From: CAZHGD01 sp964531735
GTDB lineage: Bacteria > Armatimonadota > UBA10988
Length of the DNA stretch: 64,000 nt
Assembly: GCA_964531735.1 (NCBI GenBank)
Contig: CAZHGD010000006.1
Coordinates: forward strand, 30,212 to 94,211
Direction of reading: 5' to 3'
The notes beneath the pieces were generated by a model. It was not told the origin of the DNA, made no database searches, and saw nothing but the letters and a program-made list of their open reading frames with translations. Shown here piece by piece: positions 39,559 to 47,822 of this stretch (positions are counted from its first letter, which is position 1; each line of letters starts with the position of its first letter). Position numbers and translations under genes: made by a program.

Positions 39559-41805
39559 ATGACGCCGACCGTCCTGATACTGCTGGCCGCCGCCGTGTCG
39601 GCGCGCGTGTCCGATAGCTGTCCGCCGCAACCGCTCGATTCGGTGCGCCTGGGCGGGCTGCTGGGTCAGCGCGTCGAGCAGACAGCGTTGAACCGCTTGC
39701 TCGAGGCCGACGAGGAGGCCCTGCTGGCCGGGTTCCGCCACCGGCCGGGCAAGCAGGAGTGGATCGGCGAACACGTCGGCAAGTTCCTGCAGGCGGCGAC
39801 CTGGGCCTGGGTCTACACCGGCGACCCGCGGCTGCGGGCGAAGGTCGACCGGGTGACCACCGCGCTGCTCGACTGCCAACTGCCCGACGGCTACCTGGGC
39901 ACCTACCTGGACAAGGACCGCTGGACCAGTTGGGACGTGTGGGTACACAAGTACGACCTGATCGGGCTGCTGGCTGTCCATGAGCACACCGAGAACACCG
40001 CCGCGCTGTTGGCGGCCCGGCGCATCGGCGATCTGCTCGTGGCCACCTTCGGGCCAGGGAAGCGCGACATTCTCCAGGCCGGCACCCACCTGGGCATGGC
40101 GGCCACGAGCGTGCTCGAACCGATGGTCCAGCTCTACCGGGCCACCCGCGAGAAGCGCTACCTGGAGTTCTGCCTGTATCTGGTGAGCAGTTGGAGCCAG
40201 AAGGGCGGGCCACGCATCGTCGAGACCTTGCTGGCCACCGGCAAGGTGAACCAGACGGCCAACCGCAAGGCCTACGAGATGATGAGCAATCTCGTCGGTC
40301 TGCTCGAGCTCTACCGCGAAGTCGGCTCGCAGCGCTGGCTCGACGCCTGCCGCAAGGCCTGGGAAGACATCGTTGCCAACCAGATGTACCTGACCGGCGG
40401 TGTCAGCGTCGCGGAGCACTTCCGCGGCGACCATGACCTGCCCAACCACGGCGACGTAGCGGAGAATTGCGCGCAGGTCACCTTCCTGCAGTTGACGGCC
40501 AGTCTGTACCGCCTGACCGGCTCGGCTCGCTACGCCGAGGTGGCCGAGAACCTGGTCTACAACCACCTGCTCGCCTCGCAGTCGCTCGACACGCGGTCGA
40601 TCTGCTACTTCACGCCGCTGGAGGGCACCAAGCCGTTCGATCCCGGCATCTCCTGCTGCACCTCGTCGAACCCGCGCGGCCTCATGCTGATTCCCACACT
40701 GGCCTGGACCGCGAGCGGCAGCTATGTGTACGCCAACCTCCACGCGCCGGGGCAGGTGCGCTTCAACATCGGCGGGCGAGGGTTCACGCTGCGGCAGACG
40801 GCCGACTATCCGAACGAGCCCGTGCTCCGCTACGAGATTCTGTCGGGGCTGCCGGTGCGCATCTACTTCTACGTGCGCCGGCCCGCCGGTGTGACCAAGG
40901 TGCGGGCCCTGCTCAACGACGCGCCGTTCGATCCGGACCGGAGCGGCAACTACCTGTACATCAGCCGCGTGTGGAACCCGGGCGACCGCCTCGAGCTGCG
41001 GTTCGACATGCCCGCCACACTGGTGCCGGGGCAGCACGGCAACGAAGGCCAGGTAGCGGTGCGGCGCGGTCCGCTGGTCTATGCCGCCGACGAGGGCGAC
41101 CAGGCCCCGGGCGTGCGGCTGCGCCGCTGCGCGGTGGCCGCCACCGCGGCGGTGAAGGTGGTCCCGGCGACGCCGGAGCAGGCGACCTGGCCGGGCGAGC
41201 AACTCGCCGAGGTGAGCGCCAGCGCTATCGGCCAACGAACGCCGGTGACGCTGCGACTGCGTCCGTTCATCGACGCCGGTGCGAAGCGCCGGCCGTTCCG
41301 GGTCTGGCTGCCGACGCCGGCGGTGCTGGCCAAGCGCCGCCTATCGCTGCTCGACACGGGGCGCGAAAGCTGGTCGCGCGAGGGCAACCAGGCCGGCTCC
41401 ATCAACGACGGGCAGACCGACGATCTGCGCGTGACCTACAACGGTGGCCGCGCCGACCTGGACTGGTATGCGATCGACCTCGACCAGCCGGTGACCATCC
41501 GGCGCGTGGTCTTCGTCCACGGTCGCAACTTCCATGACGGTGGCTGGTTCGACACCAGCGCCGGCCCGCCGAAGCTGGAGGTGCGCCTGACCCGCGGCGG
41601 GCCGTGGGTGCTGCTGGGCAGCCTGACCAGCTACCCGAAGACCACCGCCCGGAGCCATGGCACACTCCAGCCGGGCCAGGTCATCGAGGTACGCTGTCCG
41701 CCGACCATCGTCTACGGCGTGCGCGTGGTGGGCGTGCCGGCGTCGGGCGACTCGCCGCAGCAGGCGTTCTCGAGTTGCGCCGAGTTGCAGGCCTTCGCCG
41801 ACTGA
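39559..41805 (+). CDS. GH127-like (DUF1680) beta-L-arabinofuranosidase-type protein, secreted
   Basis: The start ATG 39559 has GGAG 9 nt upstream and begins a short signal peptide ('TPTVLILLAAAVSARVS'). The (alpha/alpha)6 barrel shows the family path: 'LGQRVEQTALNRLLEADEEALLAGF', 'GEHVGKFLQAATWAW', 'LDCQLPDGYLGTYL' and 'WVHKYDLIGLL'. The Zn-thiolate site of GH127 is intact: Glu and Cys in 'DVAENCAQVTF' and the Cys pair in 'GISCCTSSNPRG', where one Cys is the nucleophile in characterised enzymes. Two C-terminal beta domains follow; the last (about 610-745) is an F5/8-like module ('WYAIDLDQPVTIRRVVFVHGRNFHDGG'). GH127 enzymes remove beta-L-arabinofuranose, though the wider family has other substrates. 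The 3' end overlaps the convergent membrane protein gene by 94 nt. Confidence 0.88.
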   Translation: MTPTVLILLAAAVSARVSDSCPPQPLDSVRLGGLLGQRVEQTALNRLLEADEEALLAGFRHRPGKQEWIGEHVGKFLQAATWAWVYTGDPRLRAKVDRVTTALLDCQLPDGYLGTYLDKDRWTSWDVWVHKYDLIGLLAVHEHTENTAALLAARRIGDLLVATFGPGKRDILQAGTHLGMAATSVLEPMVQLYRATREKRYLEFCLYLVSSWSQKGGPRIVETLLATGKVNQTANRKAYEMMSNLVGLLELYREVGSQRWLDACRKAWEDIVANQMYLTGGVSVAEHFRGDHDLPNHGDVAENCAQVTFLQLTASLYRLTGSARYAEVAENLVYNHLLASQSLDTRSICYFTPLEGTKPFDPGISCCTSSNPRGLMLIPTLAWTASGSYVYANLHAPGQVRFNIGGRGFTLRQTADYPNEPVLRYEILSGLPVRIYFYVRRPAGVTKVRALLNDAPFDPDRSGNYLYISRVWNPGDRLELRFDMPATLVPGQHGNEGQVAVRRGPLVYAADEGDQAPGVRLRRCAVAATAAVKVVPATPEQATWPGEQLAEVSASAIGQRTPVTLRLRPFIDAGAKRRPFRVWLPTPAVLAKRRLSLLDTGRESWSREGNQAGSINDGQTDDLRVTYNGGRADLDWYAIDLDQPVTIRRVVFVHGRNFHDGGWFDTSAGPPKLEVRLTRGGPWVLLGSLTSYPKTTARSHGTLQPGQVIEVRCPPTIVYGVRVVGVPASGDSPQQAFSSCAELQAFAD

Positions 41806-42944
41806 CGGCTGCGACGCTGCTGCCAATGGGTCCAGGCCACGGTGGCCAGGGCTCCCGACAGCAGCGGATCGAGCGCGTGCGGCATGTACAGGTACCAGGG
41901 CCAGACGTCGTGGAGCGGCAGCACCGGCAGGTCGCAGCAGACCTTCCACAGGTAGACCATCACCAGGCAGCGGCGCTGGCGGCGCCAGAGCAGCACGCCG
42001 ATCAGCACGGCGACCACGGCGCCCGTGGCCGACCGCCAGAAGAGGGTGGTCCAGACCAGCGTGGCCAGGTCGACGGCGATGAGTTGCCGGATGGTGTCGC
42101 CGAGTGGCCAGCAGAGCACATAGACGAACTGCAGCGCGGTGACCACCGGTCCGATCTGCAGGCGCTGCCAGAGACCGCTGAACGAGTGGGCGGGCGGGTC
42201 ACCACCAGGCATGTGGGCGCGGGCCAACTGGAACCAGCCGAACCACAGCACGGCCACTGCCAGTCCCAGGCCGGCGGCGGCGAGCCGGCGCCGGAGCGCG
42301 CCCCCGCGAACTCCAGGCAGGCACCAGCAAACCAGCCACGTCAGTGGCAGCAGCGCCAGGGCCATCTCCTTGCTGAGGTAGGCCAACAGCGCCCACCCGC
42401 CCGAGACCCACAGATCGCGTTGCCGGCCATTCTCAAGGTAGCGCAGCAGTACCAGCAGCGAGAGCAGCGCAAACAGGACACAGGTCAGGTCATGGCGGGT
42501 GGCAATGCTGTGGCAGGCCCCCAGTGACCCCGTCGTGACGCGGGCCAGCAGCACCACACCGGACAGCACGCCGGCGGCCGCCGGCAGCCCGACGGCTGTG
42601 GCCAGGCGCAGGAGCACCGCGGCGGTACCGATCAGCCAGGCGACATTGACCAGCAGGTAGGGCCACCGCCGGAAGCCCCAGAGGTGCCACTCCGCCCAGA
42701 GCATGGCGGCGGGTAGCGGCCGGAAGGTGTGCACGCCTTGCGGGTCGTCGCCGATGAAGTAGCCGAGGGCTGCCAGTGGCGACGGCGCGCGGGCGATGCC
42801 GCGCAGCTTGTCGAGGCCGTCCAGATCGGTCTGCTCGGTCAGCGGCTCGGACAAGGGCAGGCGGACCAGATGCCCGCTGGCGGATACCACCAGTAGCATC
42901 GCGAGCCACCAAGGGCCGAGACCGCGCGGCGCTCTAGCCGACAC
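41712..42944 (-). CDS. Polytopic membrane protein, glycosyltransferase (GT-C)-like
   Basis: GTG 42944 lies 6 nt after GGGAGG and starts a 410-aa protein with about ten hydrophobic segments. The first loop after helix 1 holds acidic residues ('TEQTDLDGLDKLRG'), and 'THTFRPLPAAMLWAEWHLWG'-like sequence after it ('GVHTFRPLPAAMLWAEW') resembles the large first loop of GT-C mannosyltransferase-type proteins and of uncharacterised TPR-linked transferases. It probably moves a sugar from a lipid carrier across the membrane, but the catalytic Asp cannot be named with confidence. The last 31 residues are encoded opposite the GH127 end. It lies 22 nt after the URO-D-like gene and ends the 45804 to 41712 operon. 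Confidence 0.6.
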   Translation of the reverse strand: MSARAPRGLGPWWLAMLLVVSASGHLVRLPLSEPLTEQTDLDGLDKLRGIARAPSPLAALGYFIGDDPQGVHTFRPLPAAMLWAEWHLWGFRRWPYLLVNVAWLIGTAAVLLRLATAVGLPAAAGVLSGVVLLARVTTGSLGACHSIATRHDLTCVLFALLSLLVLLRYLENGRQRDLWVSGGWALLAYLSKEMALALLPLTWLVCWCLPGVRGGALRRRLAAAGLGLAVAVLWFGWFQLARAHMPGGDPPAHSFSGLWQRLQIGPVVTALQFVYVLCWPLGDTIRQLIAVDLATLVWTTLFWRSATGAVVAVLIGVLLWRRQRRCLVMVYLWKVCCDLPVLPLHDVWPWYLYMPHALDPLLSGALATVAWTHWQQRRSRQSAKACNSAQLENACCGESPDAGTPTTRTP

Positions 42945-42966
42945 TGCTGCTACCTCCCTGGGTCAG

Positions 42967-44097
42967 CTACCGCTTGTCGGTCTGGTAGCGGCGCAGGCCC
43001 GCCACGAGCGTGGCCAGGTTGTCCCACGGCACACCGGGCGCAATGGAGCTGGAGGCGCCGAGGAACAGCCGACATCCGGCGCCGTGCTCCACGAGCCAGG
43101 CCAACTCGCGGCGCACGTCGTCGGGCCGGCCGTGGGGCAACGTGGTGGTCACCGACACGCCGGCGATGATCACCAGGTCCTCGCCGTCGCGCCGCTTCAG
43201 CCGGCAGATGCGCTCATAGTCCATGCCATCTTCGTACTGGAAGCCCTGGAAGCCGCCCAGTCCCACTTCGAGCAGCCGTGGCACCATCGCCATCAGGTTG
43301 CCGTCGCAGTGCCAGATGAGCGTGATCCCGGCGGCCAGCAGCGGTTCGAGGCAGCGGGCGAAGTGCGGGAACCACAGCCGATCGAGGCTGCGGACATCGG
43401 CCAGCGTGCCGCGCGAGTCGGCCATGTCGTGGTCGAGCCGGATCAAGCGCGGCAGGCCGGCGCCGACGATCGCTTGCGCGACCGCGCGGTTGTTGCGCAG
43501 GGCCAGATCAGCCTGCAAGGCGAAGTGCCGCTCCATCACCTCGGGGTAGAGCGCATAGGCCATGAAATACGGCGCGTACCCATAGGTGCCGTAGGCGAAG
43601 CACGGGAAGCTGGCGCAGCCGTACGGGCCCTTGACGATGTCGGGCCCGAACAGGGCCTGGATCTGCTGTTCGTGCGCCCGGACGGCGGCGGCGCGCGCCG
43701 GCTCGTCGAATGCCGCGCAGGCGGCGGCCAACTGCGGCAGGGCGTGCTGCTCGAGGTGCTGCACCACGGCCTCGGGCGAGTCGATGCGCAGGCCATCGAG
43801 CGTCACCGCGTCGAGGCCGGTGGTGGCGCCGCGCGCGGCGCCTTCGTAACCCGCGGCGCCGATCGACAGCGGGTTCTCGGGAATCCACTGATCGAGCAGG
43901 CAGGTGCCGATGGCCTGCTGCGCCGCCAGGTAGACTTCGACCGGCCGGTCGCGGTAGCTGCCCGGCGGCGAGCCGGCCAGGCGTTCGAGGTGGCCGTGGT
44001 CCATGATGTTGAGCAGCCAGCTCGGCGTGCCACTGGTCGGCCGACCGGCCAGCGTGTCCAGGGCGAGTTGGGCGCCGGGCGACCAGGACATGGCCAT
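42967..44097 (-). CDS. Uroporphyrinogen decarboxylase-like (URO-D family) methyltransferase-type protein
   Basis: The 376-aa protein is a (beta/alpha)8 barrel of the URO-D superfamily. Signature pieces are 'TSGTPSWLLNIMDHGHLERL' at the start, 'LIRLDHDMADSRG', 'WFPHFARCLEPLLAAGITLIWHCDGNLMAMVPRLLEVGLGGFQGF' and 'LVIIAGVSVTTTLPHG'. Within this superfamily the HCDG motif matches corrinoid-dependent methyltransferases (MtaA/CmuA type, Zn-thiol) better than heme-pathway HemE, which has a different N-terminal Arg motif not seen here. URO-D-like genes often lie in sugar loci of Planctomycetota and Armatimonadota-like genomes with unknown function. It is 12 nt after the sulfatase gene and 22 nt before the membrane glycosyltransferase-like gene. 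Confidence 0.78.
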   Translation of the reverse strand: MAMSWSPGAQLALDTLAGRPTSGTPSWLLNIMDHGHLERLAGSPPGSYRDRPVEVYLAAQQAIGTCLLDQWIPENPLSIGAAGYEGAARGATTGLDAVTLDGLRIDSPEAVVQHLEQHALPQLAAACAAFDEPARAAAVRAHEQQIQALFGPDIVKGPYGCASFPCFAYGTYGYAPYFMAYALYPEVMERHFALQADLALRNNRAVAQAIVGAGLPRLIRLDHDMADSRGTLADVRSLDRLWFPHFARCLEPLLAAGITLIWHCDGNLMAMVPRLLEVGLGGFQGFQYEDGMDYERICRLKRRDGEDLVIIAGVSVTTTLPHGRPDDVRRELAWLVEHGAGCRLFLGASSSIAPGVPWDNLATLVAGLRRYQTDKR

Positions 44098-44109
44098 GGC
44101 GGGCTCCTG

Positions 44110-45591
44110 CTACAGGCCCAGTCGGACGAACTGCGCCTCCGGTGCCTGGAGCTCCTCGAGGTGCTCCTTGAGGCGGTGGCGCCACTGCCGGCAGCGCGCC
44201 TCGTCGGTCACTTCGTGAAGCTGGCCCGGATCGACGCGCAGGTCGAAGAGCTGCGACGGATAGCGCCCGCCGAACGAGCCCTGGCCGAGGCCGCGTTGGT
44301 CGGCCGGCGACAGCTCGCGCCGCAAGCCGCGCAGGTCGGTCCAGGGCGCTCCGGGCACCAGGCTGACTTGCTCGTCGGGCGCGGGAATGCTCCACCACGG
44401 CGCCGTGCTCCAGCGCTGCGACTGCATGGTCAGCGGCGTGTTGTCCTCGCGCACGGCGTGGCACAGGTAGGTCTCGCGGCCGTCGGTGATGTTCACGCCG
44501 AGGCCGTACCAGCCGTAGACGCCGACCTCGCGCAGGCGCTCGGCCTGACCGCGGCAGAGCGGCAGCAGGCTGCGACTGGGTACCGGCGCCGGCGGCTCGA
44601 CGCCGAACCAGTCGAGGATCGTTGCGTACAAGTCGTGGTTCTGCGAGAGCCCGTCCACCTGGCGAGCCGGCTCGCCGGGCAGATAGACCCACAGCGGGAT
44701 CTGCGCGATGCTGTTGTACCAGGGGCACCCCGGCTTGCCGACCCAGCCGTGGTCGCCGAAGAAGAAGCCGTGGTCGGTGCAGACCACCACCGCCGTATCG
44801 TCCCACAGGCGCAGCCGGTCCATGGTGTCGAACAGGTGTCCGAGCCAGTGGTCGGTACAGGTCACCTGCGCGGCGTAGGCGGCCCGGAACCGGGCCAGGG
44901 TCGCCTCGTCGTAGCCCACGTCCTCAACGCGGCCATACGCCGGCCAGGCCAGGTCGGGTGGATCGTCATGGTAGAGACGCCGGTAGCGGGGCGGGGTGTG
45001 GAACGGTTCGTGCGGGTCGAACTCGTCGATCAGCAGGAAGAAGTCCTGGTTGTGCCGGTTGTCGGTCAGCCACTGGCTGGCCGCCTTGAACGTGCGCGGC
45101 GCGCGGTACAGCTCCTCGCTGGTCATGCGTTCCAGGTTGCGCCGGTAGCGCGCGGTGATATGGCCGAGGACTTCCGGGTCGGGGTAGATGTCGGCCGGCG
45201 GCGCGGTGATCCAGGGGTCGTTCTCGTGTCCGCGGATGAAGTCCCAGCCGTCGAAGTCCTCGTGGTAGTTCTCGCCACCGCGTTCGAACAGGTGGTAGTG
45301 GTCGGTGATGAGCTGGGTGGTCACGCCGTGGCGGTGCAACACGCGCGGCAGCGGTTGGTCCCAGGGCTCCAAGCTGCCCCACGGGCGCCAGAGGAACTCG
45401 ATCTGCCCGGTCCAGAGGTTGCGGCGCGCGGGCATGCACGGGCTGCAGGTGACGAAATGGCTCTGGAACTGCGTGCTCCGGCGCGCCAGCTCATCCAGCG
45501 CGGGCGTCTGCATCGCCGGGACCACGGTGGGACCGTAGCTGTTGCAGATGTCGCGGCGCAAGGTGTCCAGCAGCACACAGACCAGTCTCAT
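44110..45591 (-). CDS. Sulfatase of the formylglycine-dependent alkaline phosphatase superfamily
   Basis: The 493-aa protein starts 'LVCVLLDTLRRD' (metal Asp9) and has the C-x-P-x-R signature at Cys52 in 'CSPCMPARRNL', the site that an anaerobic or FGE-type maturase converts to formylglycine. Other marks are 'LIDEFDPHEPFHTPPRY' and 'VVVCTDHGFFFGDHGW' (Asp-His metal pair). It hydrolyses sulfate esters or sulfamates; as no signal peptide is present, the substrate would be cytoplasmic, or export depends on an unusual signal. No maturase gene is in the window. It heads the catabolic operon behind the 49-aa membrane protein, 63 nt away, and is followed by the URO-D-like gene. Confidence 0.88.
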   Translation of the reverse strand: MRLVCVLLDTLRRDICNSYGPTVVPAMQTPALDELARRSTQFQSHFVTCSPCMPARRNLWTGQIEFLWRPWGSLEPWDQPLPRVLHRHGVTTQLITDHYHLFERGGENYHEDFDGWDFIRGHENDPWITAPPADIYPDPEVLGHITARYRRNLERMTSEELYRAPRTFKAASQWLTDNRHNQDFFLLIDEFDPHEPFHTPPRYRRLYHDDPPDLAWPAYGRVEDVGYDEATLARFRAAYAAQVTCTDHWLGHLFDTMDRLRLWDDTAVVVCTDHGFFFGDHGWVGKPGCPWYNSIAQIPLWVYLPGEPARQVDGLSQNHDLYATILDWFGVEPPAPVPSRSLLPLCRGQAERLREVGVYGWYGLGVNITDGRETYLCHAVREDNTPLTMQSQRWSTAPWWSIPAPDEQVSLVPGAPWTDLRGLRRELSPADQRGLGQGSFGGRYPSQLFDLRVDPGQLHEVTDEARCRQWRHRLKEHLEELQAPEAQFVRLGL

Positions 45592-45654
45592 CGGCCGCCC
45601 CGGTCCATCACCACCGCGGAGTTGGCCGGGCCGAGTCGGTCTCCTGCCGGAGCG

Positions 45655-45804
45655 TTAGTGAACGGCCACCAGCCGCATGACGACCAGGCAGAGGAGCGAG
45701 ACCGCGGTCAGCCAGCGCAGGTCGCAATCGCCGAGCAGACCCAACGGGCGCAGCGGCGCCGGCGCCTCGGGCGGTTCCACCGGTCTGAGTTGGTAGGTCC
45801 TCAT
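45655..45804 (-). CDS. 49-residue single-span membrane protein
   Basis: An ATG at 45804 with AGGAG 9 nt upstream opens a 49-codon frame ending in TAA. Its first 30 residues are Pro/Leu-rich ('RPVEPPEAPAPLRPLGLLGD'), and a single hydrophobic helix follows ('LTAVSLLCLVVMRLVAV'). The codons have the strong third-position GC bias of neighbouring genes. It lies 63 nt before the sulfatase on the same strand. It could be a small membrane regulator or a leader protein; I know no family. A real but short gene is more likely than chance because of the ribosome binding site, bias and helix together. Confidence 0.55.
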   Translation of the reverse strand: MRTYQLRPVEPPEAPAPLRPLGLLGDCDLRWLTAVSLLCLVVMRLVAVH

Positions 45805-46087
45805 GGTTCCACGCTCCTGGTTCTAGCGACTATGCCCCCGCCAGGCGGGTTCCGTCCTGCTCTTGCCGGACGGTTACGTGACGTCCAGGCCACAGCGTCT
45901 ACGTGCGTATCGGCCGCCGCCGCCGTATCTGAGGGCGAAACTGTCGCCGGCTTGTAACGTCGAACCCGTTGTCGCGGAACCGCGCCCGGTGGCGCATGGC
46001 GTTAGCGTCATAGAAGGTCGCGCGGGGACGCCACCGCTGTGTCGGTCGCGGCGGCGGGCGTGGTGACAAGGCCCAGGGAGTTCTGTT
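45805..46087. other. Divergent intergenic region
   Basis: This stretch separates the small membrane protein from the aldo/keto reductase. It contains a possible hairpin CCGTCC/GGACGG (45852-45857 with 45868-45873). No gene, clear promoter or repeat is visible to me otherwise. Confidence 0.4.
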
Positions 46088-47023
46088 GTGAGCGTCGTCG
46101 AAGAGAGCCTGCTGGCGCAGGTGCCGAGCAGGCGGTTTGGTCGCATCGGGTGGCAGCTCAAGCCCATCGGACTCGGTGGTGCCTGGTTGCGGGGTCGGGA
46201 CAAGGCGAGCCGGCTCGAGATCGAGCAGGCGGCCGCGACGGTCATCGAGTCGGTGCGGCTGGGCATCGACTTCATCGATACGTCGATCCGCTATGGTGAC
46301 AGCGAACTGGTCATTGGCTGCGCGCTCAAGCAGTTGCCGCGCGAGCAGTGGCCCTACATCGGCACCAAGACGCAGGTCATTCCCGCCGATCAGGACACGG
46401 CCGACGGCATCGTGCGGTCGTGCGAGGACAGCCTTGAGCGGCTGGGCGTCGAGTGCCTCGACCTGCTGCAGATCCACGAGTGCGAGTGCTACGGGTTCGA
46501 TCGCATCATGGGTCCCGGCGGCGCACTGGAGGGCCTGCGGCGCTGCCAGACCAAGGGCTGGTGCCGCTACATCGGGGTCACCGGCCGGCCACCGGACCTG
46601 CTGGCGCGGCTGGTCGACACCGGTGAGTTCGACTCGGTGCTGACCTACTTCGAGTACGACCTGGTGACCGGCGCGGCGACGCATGAGTTGCTGCCGGCCG
46701 CGCAGCGGCACGATGTGGCGGTGATCGCCGGCAGCCCGGCGCGCATGGGCATGTTCGCGCGTCCGAGCGACACCCACTGGGAGCGGCAGTCACCGGCGGT
46801 GCAGCAGGCGCGACACGACGTGGAGCGCATCGTCGGCCAGCCGATCCACGAACTGGCCGACCTGTCGATCCGGTTCCTGCTGTCCGACCCGCGCGTGCAC
46901 TCCATCGTCATCGGCTCCTCGCGCATCGAGAGCCTGGTCAGCGCGATCCAGGCTTCGGTGGACGGGCCGCTGGAGGCCGGGCTGCTTCAGCAGCTCCGCG
47001 AGGCGACCGACACGCGCCTGTAG
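46088..47023 (+). CDS. Aldo/keto reductase
   Basis: The start is GTG, 7 nt after GGGAG; the protein is 311 aa, the normal length. Aldo/keto reductase features are 'RRFGRIGWQLKPIGLGGAWL', the catalytic Asp and Tyr in 'GIDFIDTSIRYGDSE', Lys in 'PYIGTKTQVI', His in 'LDLLQIHECEC' and the NADPH-binding end 'RFLLSDPRVHSIVIGSSRIESLVSAI'. These enzymes reduce or oxidise carbonyls of sugars with NADPH. The subgroup resembles those found in L-galactose or sugar dehydrogenase contexts, though the exact substrate is uncertain. It is a lone plus-strand gene flanked by a divergent region and a strong bidirectional hairpin. Confidence 0.88.
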   Translation: MSVVEESLLAQVPSRRFGRIGWQLKPIGLGGAWLRGRDKASRLEIEQAAATVIESVRLGIDFIDTSIRYGDSELVIGCALKQLPREQWPYIGTKTQVIPADQDTADGIVRSCEDSLERLGVECLDLLQIHECECYGFDRIMGPGGALEGLRRCQTKGWCRYIGVTGRPPDLLARLVDTGEFDSVLTYFEYDLVTGAATHELLPAAQRHDVAVIAGSPARMGMFARPSDTHWERQSPAVQQARHDVERIVGQPIHELADLSIRFLLSDPRVHSIVIGSSRIESLVSAIQASVDGPLEAGLLQQLREATDTRL

Positions 47024-47035
47024 CCGCAACGTGTG

Positions 47036-47069
47036 GCCAAGGAGGTGGCCCGCAGGCTGCCTCCTTGGC
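47036..47069. terminator. 15-bp hairpin with CGCA tetraloop between convergent genes
   Basis: Bases 47036-47050 pair with 47055-47069 (GCCAAGGAGG with CCTCCTTGGC, then two G-U and three G-C pairs) around a CGCA loop. It lies exactly between the stops of the aldo/keto reductase (47023) and the amidohydrolase (47073). It is the strongest hairpin in the window. No U-tract follows on either strand. Confidence 0.7.
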
Positions 47070-47072
47070 GCC

Positions 47073-47822
47073 TCAATCGTTCAGCCAGCGCTCCAGGTTG
47101 CCGGCGGCGACGGCGGCCAGCGTGGCCGCGTCGGCGCGCGAGGTGTCCAGCTTGGCGATGGCCGCCAGCGTCACGAAGAACGGCGTGTGGCTGCCGAAGA
47201 CGACCTGCTCGGTCGGCACCGTCGCCAGCAGGTCGTCGAGAGTGCTCTGCGACTCGACGTGCGAGATCTCCACCAGCAGGTTGGCCTGTGCGCCCAGCCG
47301 CAGGGCCTCGCCGCGGTAGGCGGCCAGCACCAGCAAGTGCTGGCCGGGCCGGCGTTGCGCCGCTGCCAGCACGTCGTTCACCGGTACACCCGGCACTTGC
47401 ATCAGGGGATGGTGCGCGCGCTCGTCTTCCAGGCGGAGCTGGACCGAGACCCGCAGTCCGGCGTCGTGGGCCGCCGCCAGCAGTTGCTCCGCACCCGGAT
47501 CGGTCAGCCGGTAGCCATGGTAGTTCGGCACCAGCCGGATCTGCCGCGCGTGACGGCCGGCGGCGGCGAGTTGGTCGGGCCAGTTGGCCAGGCCGGGGTT
47601 GACCACCGCCACCATCTCCAGCAGGGGATGGGTGGCCACCTGCCGAGCCAGCCGTTCGTTGGCCGACCGCGGGTCCTGGTAGAACACGGCGTCCAGACTG
47701 GCCACGCACGACCGCGACATGCCGCGGGCGCCTTGATGCGCGACCAGCTCTGGTGCCGTGTCCGGTTCGAGTTCGGCGAACGGCCAGTGACCCAGCCACG
47801 TACTGGCATCGACGATGGTCAT
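47073..47822 (-). CDS. Amidohydrolase_2-like protein missing metal-binding residues
   Basis: The 249-aa protein has the amidohydrolase-2 barrel outline: 'QIRLVPNYHGYRLTDPGAEQLLAAAHDAGLRVSVQLRLED', 'NLLVEISHVESQS' and 'QVVFGSHTPFF'. Active members start with DxHxH and have a late GSD. Here the start is 'TIVDASTWLGHWPF' without HxH, and the late motif reads GSH. The metal site is therefore altered or lost, so it may be a non-catalytic subunit of the intact neighbour. Its ATG overlaps the stop of that neighbour by ATGA (47819-47822), and a GAGG lies upstream. Similar degenerate pairs are known in the superfamily, but none is identified here. Confidence 0.72.
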   Translation of the reverse strand: MTIVDASTWLGHWPFAELEPDTAPELVAHQGARGMSRSCVASLDAVFYQDPRSANERLARQVATHPLLEMVAVVNPGLANWPDQLAAAGRHARQIRLVPNYHGYRLTDPGAEQLLAAAHDAGLRVSVQLRLEDERAHHPLMQVPGVPVNDVLAAAQRRPGQHLLVLAAYRGEALRLGAQANLLVEISHVESQSTLDDLLATVPTEQVVFGSHTPFFVTLAAIAKLDTSRADAATLAAVAAGNLERWLND

